Translations under genes and position numbers: made by a program | Shown here: one piece after another, positions 30,857 through 39,898 of the stretch | Layout: every line of letters begins with the position of its first letter | Numbering within the stretch: position 1 is the first letter of the stretch | From: Streptomyces endocoffeicus | GTDB taxonomy: Bacteria; Actinomycetota; Actinomycetes; Streptomycetales; Streptomycetaceae | Reading direction: 5' to 3' | Assembly (NCBI RefSeq): GCF_016741935.1 | Contig: NZ_JAERRG010000011.1 | Location: forward strand, 248,001 to 312,000 | Length of the DNA stretch: 64,000 nucleotides | Notes under the pieces: model-generated | Seen by the model: only the letters and a program-made list of their open reading frames with translations | What the model was told of the DNA's origin: nothing | Databases searched by the model: none

Positions 30857-31828
30857 TTGCTCAAGTCTGCCCGCAACAAGGAGAAGGACCCCGAGGGGCG
30901 GATGCCCCTCTCCGAGCACCTGCGTGAGCTGCGCAACCGGCTGCTCAAATCGGTCCTGGCGATCTGTGTGATCACGATCATCGCGATGTTCTACTACATG
31001 GACATCGCGAAGTTCCTGATGCGGCCGGTGCTGGACGCCGTCGGCTGTGGTGGGGTCTCGTTCTCCGACCTCACGGGCAAGGGAGACGCGGGGGGCAAGG
31101 GTCACGACTGCGCCTACTTCACCGTGAACGGTCTGCTGTCGCCGTTCACGATCATGCTGAAGGTCTCCTTCACGACCGGTCTGGTGGTGGCCACACCGGT
31201 CTGGCTCTACCAGCTGTGGGCCTTTCTCGCGCCCGGGCTGCACCGCAACGAGAAGAAGTACGGCCTGTTCTTCGTCGGGCTCGGCGTCCCGCTCTTCGTC
31301 GGTGGCGCGTACTTCGCGTACCTGATCCTGCCGACCAGCGCCAAGGTCCTCATCGGCTTCACCCCGGAGGGGGCCAACAACCTCCTCCCCCTGGACGACT
31401 TCCTCGATCTGCTCGCCCGGATGGTCGTCGTCTTCGGGCTCGCCTTCGAGCTTCCGCTGCTGCTGATCCTGCTGAACTTCACCGGCATCCTCAGCGGACG
31501 CCGGATGCTCGGCTGGTGGCGCGCCATGATCATGGGGATCACGGTCTTCGGTGCCGTCGCCACTCCCAGCACCGACCCGATCGGCATGTTCGCCCTGGCC
31601 GGACCGGTCGTCGTGCTCTACTTCGGCGCCGTGGGCGTCGCCCTGCTCAACGACCGGCGCAAGGAGCGCCGCCGGGCCGCCGACCCGGACTTCGGACTGA
31701 GCGACGACGAGGCGTCCCAGCTGGATCTGACCCCCGAGGCCGTGGCCGCGCCCGGCGCCAAGCCGGAGCTCACCGACGGGGACGACTCCGGCCCCGCCCG
31801 GCGCAACGGCTACGACGACGTCACATAG
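30857..31828 (+). CDS. tatC: Twin-arginine translocase subunit TatC
   Basis: 323 aa with six predicted membrane helices. It has the signal-recognition N-terminus MPLSEHLRELRNRLLKS and the conserved LWAFLAPGLHRNEKK, followed by FVGLGVPLFVGGAYFAY. The C-terminal 60 residues are charged. The TTG start at 30857 follows GATGAGGA by 7 bp. Confidence 0.95.
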   Translation: MLKSARNKEKDPEGRMPLSEHLRELRNRLLKSVLAICVITIIAMFYYMDIAKFLMRPVLDAVGCGGVSFSDLTGKGDAGGKGHDCAYFTVNGLLSPFTIMLKVSFTTGLVVATPVWLYQLWAFLAPGLHRNEKKYGLFFVGLGVPLFVGGAYFAYLILPTSAKVLIGFTPEGANNLLPLDDFLDLLARMVVVFGLAFELPLLLILLNFTGILSGRRMLGWWRAMIMGITVFGAVATPSTDPIGMFALAGPVVVLYFGAVGVALLNDRRKERRRAADPDFGLSDDEASQLDLTPEAVAAPGAKPELTDGDDSGPARRNGYDDVT

Positions 31829-32017
31829 CCGTACGCACCCGAACCCGGTCACATCCGGCCGTACCCGGTCATAACCGCCCGCCTGTGGCCGCCCATCGGA
31901 CGGCCCGGCGGGCGGCTTGGTGAGCGGCCCGGTGAGCGGCCCGGTCCGGTGGGCCGAACAAAGCCCCGATAAAGATCGCGTGCGCTGTCGGAGGTGGCCG
32001 GTAGGCTCGTAGATACG

Positions 32018-34840
32018 ATGACCGACGAGCTATCTCCCGCCGAGCGCTATGCGGCGTCCCGCGTCCGGGCCGCCGAGCAGGCCGCCGCGCTGGCCCCCTT
32101 CCGCGAGATGTACGACTTCGAGCTGGACCCGTTCCAGATCGAGGCGTGCAAGGCCCTGGAGGGCGGCAAGGGCGTGCTGGTCGCCGCCCCCACCGGCTCG
32201 GGCAAGACCATCGTGGGCGAGTTCGCCGTCCACCTGGCGCTGACCCAGGGCCGCAAGTGCTTCTACACCACGCCCATCAAGGCGCTGTCGAACCAGAAGT
32301 ACACCGACCTGGTGAAGCGCTACGGCGCCGACCAGGTCGGCCTGCTCACCGGGGACAACAGCGTCAATTCCGAGGCCCCGGTGGTCGTGATGACCACCGA
32401 GGTGCTGCGGAACATGCTCTATGCCGGCTCCCAGTCGCTGCTCGGCCTCGGCTATGTGGTGATGGACGAGGTCCACTACCTCTCCGACCGGTTCCGGGGC
32501 GCCGTCTGGGAGGAGGTCATCATCCACCTCCCCGAGTCGGTGACGCTGGTCTCACTCTCCGCGACCGTCTCCAACGCCGAGGAGTTCGGCGACTGGCTGG
32601 ACACCGTCCGCGGCGACACCGAGGTCATCGTCTCCGAGCACCGTCCGGTGCCGCTGTGGCAGCACGTGCTGGCCGGGCGCCGGATGTACGACCTGTTCGA
32701 GGAGAAGCACGGCCAGGACGGCGACCAGAGCGGACGCCGCGAGGTCAACCCCGATCTGGTCCGGCTGGCCCGGATGGAGAACAGCCGCCCCAGCTTCGGC
32801 CGCGACAAGCGCCGCGGCCGCAATATGCGCGAGGCCGACCGGGAGCGCGAGCGCCGTCAGCGCACCCGGATCTGGACCCCGGGCCGCCCCGAGGTGATCG
32901 ACCGGCTCGATGCCGAGGGGCTGCTTCCGGCCATCACCTTCATCTTCAGCCGGGCCGGCTGCGAGGCCGCCGTCCAGCAGTGCCTCCACGCGGGGCTGCG
33001 GCTCAACGACGAGTCGGCGCGCTCCCAGGTGCGGGCCATCGTCGAGGAGCGCACCGCCGGGATCCCCGACGAGGACCTCCATGTACTGGGGTACTTCGAA
33101 TGGCTGGAGGGCCTGGAGCGGGGCATCGCGGCCCACCACGCCGGAATGCTCCCCACCTTCAAGGAAGTTGTCGAGGAGCTCTTCGTCCGCGGCCTGGTCA
33201 AGGCGGTCTTCGCCACCGAGACCCTCGCCCTCGGCATCAACATGCCCGCCCGCTCGGTGGTGTTGGAGAAGCTCGTCAAGTGGAACGGCGAGCAGCACGT
33301 CGACATCACCCCCGGTGAGTACACCCAGTTGACCGGCCGCGCCGGGCGGCGCGGTATCGACGTCGAGGGCCATGCGGTGGTGCTGTGGCAGCGCACCATG
33401 GACCCCGCGGCGCTCGCCGGGCTGGCCGGCACCCGCACGTATCCGCTGCGCTCCTCCTTCAAGCCGTCGTACAACATGGCGGTCAACCTGGTCTCCCAGT
33501 TCGGGCGGCACCGCTCGCGCGAGCTGCTGGAGACCTCCTTCGCGCAGTTCCAGGCCGACAAGGCGGTCGTCGGGATCTCCCGTCAGGTGCAGCGCAACGA
33601 GGAGGGCCTCGACGGCTACCGCGCCTCCATGACCTGCCACCTCGGCGACTTCGACGAGTACGCGCGGCTGCGCCGCGAGCTGAAGGACCGCGAGACCGAG
33701 CTGGCCCGGCAGGGTGCCGCCCAGCGGCGCGCGGCCGCCGCGGTCGCCCTGGAGAAGCTCCGCCCGGGCGATGTCATCCATGTGCCCACCGGCAAGTTCG
33801 CCGGGCTCGCCCTGGTGCTGGACCCCGGGCTGCCCGCCGGGCGGGTGGGCGGCCACCGCGGCATGGAGTACCACGACGGGCCGCGGCCCCTGGTGCTCAC
33901 CGCCGAGCGGCAGGTCAAGCGGCTGGCGTCGATCGACTTCCCGGTCCCGGTCGAGCCGCTGGACCGGATGCGGATCCCCAAGTCGTTCAATCCGCGCAGC
34001 CCCCAGTCGCGCCGCGATCTGGCCTCCGCGCTGCGCACCAAGGCCGGTCACCACGACATGCGGCGCCACCGCAAGGAGCGCTCGGCCGCCGCCGACGACA
34101 CCGAGATCAGCAGGCTGCGCGCGGCCATCCGCGCCCACCCCTGCCACGGCTGCAGCGATCGCGAGGACCACGCCCGCTGGGGCGAGCGCTACCACCGGCT
34201 GCTGCGCGACACCCGGCAGCTGGAGCGGCGCATCGAGGGCCGTACGAACACCATCGCCCGCACCTTCGACCGGATCTGCGCCCTGCTGAGCGAGCTCGGC
34301 TATCTGCGCGGCGACGAGGTCACGGACGAGGGCAGACGGCTGGCGCGGCTGTACGGCGAGCTGGACCTGCTGGCCAGCGAATGCCTGCGCGAGGGCGTCT
34401 GGGAGGGGCTGCCCCCCGCCGAGCTCGCGGCCTGCGCCTCCGCGCTGGTCTACGAGGCGCGGACGGCCGATGACGCGCTGCCGCCCAAGCTGCCCACGGG
34501 CCGGGCCAAGGACGCGCTCGGCGAGATGGTGCGCATATGGGGGCGGCTGGACGCCCTGGAGGAGCACCACAAGATCAACCAGACGGAGGGCGTCGGCCAG
34601 CGCGAGCCGGACCTGGGCTTCGCCTGGGCCGCCTACCGCTGGTCCTCCGGCCATGGGCTCGACGAGGTGCTGCGCGAAATCGACATGCCCGCCGGTGACT
34701 TCGTGCGCTGGACCAAGCAACTGATCGATGTGCTCGGCCAGATCGCCGCGGCGGCCCCCGAGGGCACCGTGGCGCGCAGCGCCCGCCGGGCGGTCGACGG
34801 GCTGCTGCGCGGAGTCGTGGCGTACTCCTCGGTCGGCTGA
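32018..34840 (+). CDS. helY: Ski2/Mtr4-like DEVH-box helicase (HelY type)
   Basis: Predicted ATP-dependent RNA or DNA helicase, about 940 aa. Motif I is APTGSGKT at residues 57-64, motif II VMDEVHYLSD near 150, motif III SLSATVSN, and motif VI QLTGRAGRRGID near 440. A long C-terminal region resembles the arch/DSHCT part of Ski2 helicases, with CHGCSDREDHARWGERYHRL near 715. ATG at 32018 was chosen; TAGGCT about 10 bp upstream suggests near-leaderless transcription. A GTG at 31994 is in frame. The tatA-tatC-helicase order is a common actinobacterial arrangement. Confidence 0.9.
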   Translation: MTDELSPAERYAASRVRAAEQAAALAPFREMYDFELDPFQIEACKALEGGKGVLVAAPTGSGKTIVGEFAVHLALTQGRKCFYTTPIKALSNQKYTDLVKRYGADQVGLLTGDNSVNSEAPVVVMTTEVLRNMLYAGSQSLLGLGYVVMDEVHYLSDRFRGAVWEEVIIHLPESVTLVSLSATVSNAEEFGDWLDTVRGDTEVIVSEHRPVPLWQHVLAGRRMYDLFEEKHGQDGDQSGRREVNPDLVRLARMENSRPSFGRDKRRGRNMREADRERERRQRTRIWTPGRPEVIDRLDAEGLLPAITFIFSRAGCEAAVQQCLHAGLRLNDESARSQVRAIVEERTAGIPDEDLHVLGYFEWLEGLERGIAAHHAGMLPTFKEVVEELFVRGLVKAVFATETLALGINMPARSVVLEKLVKWNGEQHVDITPGEYTQLTGRAGRRGIDVEGHAVVLWQRTMDPAALAGLAGTRTYPLRSSFKPSYNMAVNLVSQFGRHRSRELLETSFAQFQADKAVVGISRQVQRNEEGLDGYRASMTCHLGDFDEYARLRRELKDRETELARQGAAQRRAAAAVALEKLRPGDVIHVPTGKFAGLALVLDPGLPAGRVGGHRGMEYHDGPRPLVLTAERQVKRLASIDFPVPVEPLDRMRIPKSFNPRSPQSRRDLASALRTKAGHHDMRRHRKERSAAADDTEISRLRAAIRAHPCHGCSDREDHARWGERYHRLLRDTRQLERRIEGRTNTIARTFDRICALLSELGYLRGDEVTDEGRRLARLYGELDLLASECLREGVWEGLPPAELAACASALVYEARTADDALPPKLPTGRAKDALGEMVRIWGRLDALEEHHKINQTEGVGQREPDLGFAWAAYRWSSGHGLDEVLREIDMPAGDFVRWTKQLIDVLGQIAAAAPEGTVARSARRAVDGLLRGVVAYSSVG

Positions 34841-34847
34841 GCCCGTC

Positions 34848-34863
34848 GCCCACCGCGGTGGGC
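34848..34863. terminator. Short palindromic terminator between helicase and IPT gene
   Basis: GCCCACCGCGGTGGGC is a perfect 16-bp palindrome directly between two convergent stop codons. Confidence 0.5.
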
Positions 34864-36126
34864 TCAGGCCGGATCGTAGGTGAAGGGGAGGGTATTGCTG
34901 TTGCCCGCGGGGGTGTGGAGCTGAACATTGACGGTTCCGGCCGCATGGGCCGGAGCCGTCGCCACGGCCAGGTTGTCCGAGAGGACGCTGAAGGAGGCCG
35001 GGACTCCCCCGAAGGTCACGGAGTCGGTGTACGTGAGGTTGGAGCCGTTGATCGTGACGGAGTCGCCGCCCAACGACGAACCCTCGTCCGGGATCAGCGA
35101 ATTGATCACCGGGGCGCCGAGATAGGTGTAGTACGGGTTCCCCGGGCCCAGGGTGCTGGTGCCGCCCGGCGTGGTCACGGTGACCACGACCGTGCCGGTT
35201 CCGGGCGGAGCGGTCGCCGTCAGCTGATTGTCGGAGATCACGGTGAAGCCGGTGGCGAGGTTGGGGCCGAAGTTGACGGCGCTCGCCAGGGCCAGGCCGC
35301 TGCCGGTGATGGTGACGGAGTTGCCGCCGGTGTCCGGACCGAACTGCGGGCTCACACCGGTGACGACCGGGGCGGCGACATAGATGTACGACAGCGGATT
35401 GCTGATGCCCCCCGGCGTGGTGACGGTCACATTCACCACCGACGCCGGCCCCGCCGGTGCGGTGACGGTGATCTGGGTGGCGGTGTTGGTGAGGATGGTG
35501 GCGGGGGTGGCGCCGAAGAGGACTTGGATGGCGCCGGTGAGGTTGGTGCCGGTGATGGTGACGGTGTTTCCGCCTGAGGTGGGGCCTGAGCTGGGGTTGA
35601 GGCTGGTGAGGGTGGGGGCGGAGACCGTGGTGTAGGTGTAGGGGAGTGAGTTGCTGGTGCCGCCCGGGGTGGTGACGGCGACGTTGACGGTGCCGGTGCC
35701 CGCGGGGGCGGTGACGGTGATCTGGGTGGCGGTGTTGGTGAGGATCGTCGCCGGGGTGGCGCCGAAGAGAACCTGGGTGGCCCCGGTGAGGTTGCTGCCG
35801 GTGATGGTGACCGTATTGCCGCCGCCGGTGGGCCCCGTGGTCGGGCTGAGCGTGGTGAGCACCGGAGCCGCGACCGTCGTATAGGTGAAGAACACGTTCT
35901 GGGTGCTGGTGCCCGTCGGGCCCGTGACCGTGACCTTGGCCGTGCCGCTCCCCGGCGGAGTCCTCGCCGTGATCTGTGTGTTGCTCACGATGACCACATT
36001 GGTGGCGAGATTCGGGCCGAACCTGACCACGGTGGCGCCGATGAAGCCGGAACCGTTGATGGTGACAGGGGTGCCCCCGGCCGGATTGCCTTGGGCGGGG
36101 CTGACGCTGGTCACTACGGGGGCCAT
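34864..36126 (-). CDS. Five-repeat IPT/TIG-domain protein without signal peptide
   Basis: 420 aa made almost entirely of five Ig-like IPT/TIG repeats of about 83 residues, each starting like VTSVSPxxGPxxGG and ending in TPGGTS plus a Tyr-rich strand. The domain starts at residue 3, so there is no room for a signal peptide or membrane anchor. A good ribosome site (AAGGAG) precedes the ATG. IPT repeats occur in secreted adhesins, carbohydrate-binding enzymes and phage fibres. The function here is unknown. Repeats two and three are nearly identical at the DNA level. Confidence 0.8.
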   Translation of the reverse strand: MAPVVTSVSPAQGNPAGGTPVTINGSGFIGATVVRFGPNLATNVVIVSNTQITARTPPGSGTAKVTVTGPTGTSTQNVFFTYTTVAAPVLTTLSPTTGPTGGGNTVTITGSNLTGATQVLFGATPATILTNTATQITVTAPAGTGTVNVAVTTPGGTSNSLPYTYTTVSAPTLTSLNPSSGPTSGGNTVTITGTNLTGAIQVLFGATPATILTNTATQITVTAPAGPASVVNVTVTTPGGISNPLSYIYVAAPVVTGVSPQFGPDTGGNSVTITGSGLALASAVNFGPNLATGFTVISDNQLTATAPPGTGTVVVTVTTPGGTSTLGPGNPYYTYLGAPVINSLIPDEGSSLGGDSVTINGSNLTYTDSVTFGGVPASFSVLSDNLAVATAPAHAAGTVNVQLHTPAGNSNTLPFTYDPA

Positions 36127-36278
36127 GATGCCCTTCTCCTTCTTGAGCCGTGCGGACGGCCGTGCCCTGACCGGCGGGACGTCGGCCAGGGCACGGGGAA
36201 TCGGAAATCACCGTGTGCCATGCGGGGTGCTGACCCGGGGGACGGCCGTGCGGGGCATGCCCGCCCACGGCCGGTGGA

Positions 36279-37061
36279 TCAGGTGACGGTGAAGCCCGCG
36301 GGGCCGGATGTGCCGCCACAGGTGGTGACCGTGAAGGCCCCGGCGCCCGCGGCCGCCGCGGCGGGCACCGCGGTGACGATGGACGTGGCGTCGATGGGGG
36401 TGAAGGGCAGGCCCGTGAAGGCGGTGGCCGCCGAGTCGGTGAACGTGACGTTGGTGATGCCGATGAGGCAGGTGGCGCCGGAGACGGTGGTCTCGGTTCC
36501 CGCCGCGCCCGTGGCTGGGGTCAGTGTGGCGGTGGTCAGACTCGGCGCGTTGTAGTAGTCGATCAGGGCGGTCCCCGCGGTCCCGGTGCCACCCGCCGTG
36601 GTGACCGTGACCTGCTGGGTGTCGAAGCAGCCGGCCGGGGTGTGAGCCGGAGCGGTGACGGTGACCTGGGTGTTGCTGCCGCCGGCGGCGAACGCGACCG
36701 GGGTGAGCGCGCCCACGTTGACGGTGCCCCCGGCCGCGAAGCCGGTGCCGAAGACCGTGAGCGAACCACCGGCGGCGGGCAGGCAGGACTCGTCCAGCCC
36801 CGTGGTCGTCGGCCTCACGATGACGAAGAACGGCACCGAGTTGGTGCGGGTCCCGTTCGACAGGTTGGTGCTGACCGAGACCTGACCCGAGCACGGCGCG
36901 GAGGAGGGAACCACGAAGGTGACCACGGTGTTGGAGACCGCCGTCGGGCTGACGACGGCGCCGCCGAAGTTCACCGAGACGGTCGTGCCCAGCGATGTGC
37001 CGTTGATGTTGACGGTGGTGCCGACCGTGCCCTGGCTGGGGGTGAGGGTGGTGATGGGCAT
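36279..37061 (-). CDS. Second IPT/TIG-domain protein without signal peptide
   Basis: 260 aa with three IPT/TIG-like repeats starting at ITTLTPSQGTVGTTVNINGT, AAGGSLTVFGTGF and TATLTPATGAAGTETTVSG. It has six Cys in pairs, which suggests disulfides and an oxidising location, although no signal peptide is visible. The start ATG at 37061 follows CAGGAGAAAACTC. It is upstream of and co-directional with the five-repeat gene (152-bp gap), so the two are probably an operon. Partner proteins are unknown. Confidence 0.78.
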   Translation of the reverse strand: MPITTLTPSQGTVGTTVNINGTSLGTTVSVNFGGAVVSPTAVSNTVVTFVVPSSAPCSGQVSVSTNLSNGTRTNSVPFFVIVRPTTTGLDESCLPAAGGSLTVFGTGFAAGGTVNVGALTPVAFAAGGSNTQVTVTAPAHTPAGCFDTQQVTVTTAGGTGTAGTALIDYYNAPSLTTATLTPATGAAGTETTVSGATCLIGITNVTFTDSAATAFTGLPFTPIDATSIVTAVPAAAAAGAGAFTVTTCGGTSGPAGFTVT

Positions 37062-37514
37062 GAGTTTTCTCCTGTTCGATCGTCGTGCTCCGGGCGGGTG
37101 TGCCGAGAGAGGAGAGATGGGCACGTGGCCGTTGCCCGCACCGGCTTCCGTCGCGCAGAGGGGTGGAAGGGGAGACGGACCCTCGGGGGCCTGGGACGCC
37201 ACGGTCTTCAGCGGGGACCGCATGACCGGTGATGGCGACTTGAGAGGGACTCGTGCCCGGGTGCCGGCCGTAATTAGGGCGAGTCATGCATGGAACGGGT
37301 CGGCGCCGAGGTCACCGTGGTGCCGAAACTCTCGCTCGATGTGAGTGAACCAAAGAAGGGATAAGTGCGGAAGGTGCGAAAAAGGCTCGAACGGAGCTCA
37401 TATGACGATATGTCAAGCCTTCGCGATGGGCTCCCGTGAGCCGGAGTGCGCCCTCCGCGCCGTCGGATCGATGCCGGCCGCTCTGCCGTGCCCGCCGGGG
37501 CCGGTACATGCGGC

Positions 37515-37546
37515 AGGCCCCGGCCGGATGCTCCCGGCCGGGGCCT
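37515..37546. terminator. Strong hairpin in the gap between IPT and siderophore genes
   Basis: AGGCCCCGGCCGG (37515-37527) and CCGGCCGGGGCCT (37534-37546) form a perfect 13-bp stem with a 6-nt loop. It is probably the terminator of the minus-strand siderophore gene. The rest of 37062-37823 contains the IPT promoter region and a dispersed repeat; I see no gene. Confidence 0.6.
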
Positions 37547-37604
37547 GATGATCGTACGCACCGCGTCCTCTGAGAGGGCGGAGGAAGTCCGCTACGGTTC
37601 GGGC

Positions 37605-37685
37605 AGCGCCCCGACGGGGCGCGGGGCTGTGTCGATATGCGGCTCCGCCGCGTGGGCGACCGGCCACGACGCAGCCGCGGATGAA
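37605..37685. repeat. Probable dispersed Streptomyces intergenic repeat
   Basis: The stretch with GGGGCGCGGGGCTGTGTCG followed by ATGCGGCTCCGCCGCGTGGG and GACCGGCCACGACGCAGCCG resembles a multi-copy intergenic element I recall from several Streptomyces genomes. It can form hairpins (GCGCCCC/GGGGCGC and CGGCTCCGCCG). The recognition is from memory only. Confidence 0.45.
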
Positions 37686-37823
37686 CGACCGCACCTCGCG
37701 ACACTTCCAGCGGAGCGCTTGGGCACCGCGTCCCCCACGCGGCGCCGGTGCGGTGCCCTGCGCGACGACTTCCTGCGCGGCGACAGCCGCCTACGCGACG
37801 ACTCCCCGCGCGGCGACAGCCGC

Positions 37824-38705
37824 CTACGCGGCGGCCTCCTCGGGCCCCGCGCCCTCCTGCTCCGCCTCGACCTGCTGGTTCCACTCCCGCTTCGACGCCT
37901 GCCAGCCGTCCTCGTCATGGCCGCGCCGCCAGTACCCGGAGATGGACAGCCACTCGCGCGGGATCTGGCGCTCCAGGCGCAGATGGCGGCGGATCTCCTT
38001 CACGAAGCCCGCCTCGCCGTGGACGAAGGCGTGTATCTGCCCGGACGGGAACTCCAGCCCCCGTACGGCCGCCACCAGCGCCTCGCCGACCGGCGCGGCG
38101 CCCCGGTGCAGCCAGTTCACCTGGACCCCCTCGGGCGCGGTGACCTTGAGCTCCTCCGTCTCGTCCGCCACCTCGACGAACACGTGCACCGGCACCTCGG
38201 CCGCGCCACCCGTGCGGCTGTCGGTGAGCCGCTCCAGCGCCGTGGCGATCGCGGGCAGCGCGCTCTCGTCGCCCGCGAGCAGATGCCAGTCGGCCTCGGT
38301 GCTGGGGGCGTAGGCGCCACCCGGCCCCATGAAGTGGATCTCCTCGCCGGGCCGGACCCGGGCGGCCCACGGACCGGCCAGCCCTTCGTCGCCATGGGTC
38401 ACGAAGTCCACCGTCAGCTCGCGGGCGGCCGGGTCCCACGCACGGACCGTGTACGTCCGCGTGACCGGCCACTGCTCGCGGGGGAACTCGGCACGGATCC
38501 GCTCCAGGTCGAACGGCTCGGGGTAGACGGCGCCCCCGGTCGGGAAGAGCAGCTTGATGTAGTGATCGGTGCACTCGCCCGCATGGAAGTCCGCGAGGCC
38601 GTCGCCGCCCAGGACGACCCGCACCATGTGCGGGGTCAGCCGGTCGGTGCGCACCACCTGTGCGCGATGCGGCGTGCGCGTCTTACGGGCCGGACGGTCC
38701 GCCAT
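37824..38705 (-). CDS. Siderophore-interacting (ferric reductase-like) protein
   Basis: 293-aa flavoprotein of the ViuB/SIP family that releases iron by reducing ferric siderophores in the cytoplasm. The FAD-binding part includes VTRTYTVRAWDP and HFMGPGGAY; the NAD(P)H-binding part includes LLAGDESALPAI and VHVFVEVADE. The end shows the typical GYWRRGHDEDGW. The ATG at 38705 follows GGGAGG. An iron box 25 bp upstream implies repression by DmdR/IdeR under iron sufficiency. The C-terminal Ala/Glu-rich tail and the region after it contain a 33-bp tandem duplication. Confidence 0.93.
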   Translation of the reverse strand: MADRPARKTRTPHRAQVVRTDRLTPHMVRVVLGGDGLADFHAGECTDHYIKLLFPTGGAVYPEPFDLERIRAEFPREQWPVTRTYTVRAWDPAARELTVDFVTHGDEGLAGPWAARVRPGEEIHFMGPGGAYAPSTEADWHLLAGDESALPAIATALERLTDSRTGGAAEVPVHVFVEVADETEELKVTAPEGVQVNWLHRGAAPVGEALVAAVRGLEFPSGQIHAFVHGEAGFVKEIRRHLRLERQIPREWLSISGYWRRGHDEDGWQASKREWNQQVEAEQEGAGPEEAAA

Positions 38706-38729
38706 GGCGACCTCCCTGATCAACAAGAG

Positions 38730-38748
38730 TTAGGTTTACCTAACCTAA
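38730..38748. promoter_or_regulatory. Iron box (DmdR/IdeR operator)
   Basis: TTAGGTTTACCTAACCTAA matches the actinobacterial iron-box consensus TTAGGTTAGGCTAACCTAA at 16 of 19 positions and lies just upstream of the siderophore-interacting gene. Confidence 0.88.
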
Positions 38749-38752
38749 CAGC

Positions 38753-39679
38753 TCACTCCTCAAGTGTGGACAGCAACCTGCGCAAAGATCCGCCCAATCC
38801 CCAGCGCTCCGCCAGCGCCGCCACGGCTCCGGGGTCGCGCGGCGACCGCGGCAGCGCCGGGTCGAAGGCGGGAAGCGCCACGTCCGAGGCGACCCGCACC
38901 ACCTTCGGGGCGACCTCGACATACGCCCGCGCCTCGGCCAGCCGCTTGCGCTGGGTGGGGGTCAGCTTGGCGGCGGGGTCGTCGACGGCGGCCATGATCC
39001 CGGCCAGGTCGCCATGGGCGGCCAGCAGCTTGGCGGCGGTCTTCTCGCCGACGCCGGGTACCCCCGGCAGCCCGTCGCTGGGGTCGCCGCGCAGCAGCGC
39101 CAGCTCCGCGTACCCCCGGCCGGACACTCCGTACTTCTCGCGCACATAGGACTCGTCGACGAGCTGCAGGGTGCCCACGCCCTTGACGGGGTAGAGCACC
39201 CGCACCCCGCGCGCGTCGTCCACCAGCTGGAACAGATCGCGGTCGCCGGTGACGATGTCGACCGGGCCGGCCGCCCGGCCCGTGAGCGTGCCGATCACGT
39301 CGTCGGCCTCGTAGTCCGCGGCGCCGACCCGGGCGATGCCGATCGCGTCCAGCACCTCGTCGATCACCGGGACCTGCGGGGAGAGGGTGTCCGGCACCTC
39401 CTCCTGGTCCACTCCGGCCCCCGCCGGGGCCTCCTCGGCCACCCGGTGGGCCTTGTACGTGGGGATCAGGGCGACCCGCCAGGCCGGGCGCCAGTCGAAG
39501 TCCATGCAGGCCACCAGGTCGTCCGGGCGGTGGTCCTGGACGAGCCGGGCGATGAAGTCCAGGAGCCCGCGCACGGCGTTCACCGGCGTGCCGTCGGGGG
39601 CCCGGACCGAGTCCGGGACCCCGAAATAGGCTCGGAAGTAGAGAGAGGCGGTGTCGAGGAGCATCAGGCGTCGCGTCAC
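38753..39679 (-). CDS. Stand-alone 5'-3' exonuclease (PolA N-domain type)
   Basis: 308-aa nuclease equivalent to the N-terminal exonuclease domain of DNA polymerase I but without the polymerase. Metal-binding acidic residues are visible in LLLDTASLYFRAYFG-like start, ACMDFDWRPAWR, AADYEADDVIGTL and DIVTGDRDLFQLV; the helix-hairpin-helix is GVPGVGEKTAAKLLAAHG. It probably processes RNA primers or flaps. Start GTG at 39679. It lies 48 bp upstream of the siderophore gene on the same strand, with the iron box between them. Confidence 0.9.
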   Translation of the reverse strand: MTRRLMLLDTASLYFRAYFGVPDSVRAPDGTPVNAVRGLLDFIARLVQDHRPDDLVACMDFDWRPAWRVALIPTYKAHRVAEEAPAGAGVDQEEVPDTLSPQVPVIDEVLDAIGIARVGAADYEADDVIGTLTGRAAGPVDIVTGDRDLFQLVDDARGVRVLYPVKGVGTLQLVDESYVREKYGVSGRGYAELALLRGDPSDGLPGVPGVGEKTAAKLLAAHGDLAGIMAAVDDPAAKLTPTQRKRLAEARAYVEVAPKVVRVASDVALPAFDPALPRSPRDPGAVAALAERWGLGGSLRRLLSTLEE

Positions 39680-39740
39680 GAACCTGACTATGCACTACCC
39701 CACTGACACTGATCCCGAGGATAATGTGAAGTGGATCACC

Positions 39741-39898
39741 GTTTGGTTTACGCCAAACCGATCGGGGCAGGCGCGCCCCCGGAGCGAACCCGTTCAGTGA
39801 TTCAACTATTGCGGCGGTCAGCGGTCCTATGCCGTTCCGCTCCACGACCCGCCGGCGGGGGTGGCGGGTCGCTTTTTGGTGCGATCTGAGAGGTACAT
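39741..39898 (+). promoter_or_regulatory. Structured leader of the betaine transporter, possible riboswitch
   Basis: Successive stems lie before the first transporter gene: GTTTGG/CCAAAC (39741-39758), a GGGGC/GCCCC stem (about 39764-39779), and GGAGCGAAC (39781-39789) with GTTCCGCTCC (39834-39843). An intrinsic terminator follows directly. The layout is that of a transcription-attenuating riboswitch. c-di-AMP (ydaO-type) riboswitches are known upstream of osmolyte transporters, but I could not match their conserved core. Confidence 0.4.
39845..39877 (+). terminator. Intrinsic terminator inside the betaine-transporter leader
   Basis: CGACCCGCC (39845-39853) pairs with GGCGGGTCG (39863-39871), followed by C and TTTTT (39873-39877), only 21 bp before the GTG start. 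The position, in the 5' leader and not after a gene, suggests attenuation. Confidence 0.75.

Noticed and set aside
32552..36319. Minus-strand frame of 1255 codons across the helicase and IPT genes
   Set aside because: It is antisense to the helicase and out of frame with the IPT gene; low-complexity His/Arg composition shows it is not real.
37446..39149. Plus-strand frame of 567 codons opposite the siderophore and exonuclease genes
   Set aside because: Both minus-strand genes have clear family motifs; this frame has none and crosses the iron box.
39741..39898. Direct assignment of the betaine-transporter leader to the ydaO (c-di-AMP) riboswitch class
   Set aside because: Only short fragments such as GAACCCGTTCAG are reminiscent of the consensus; the conserved core could not be matched by eye.
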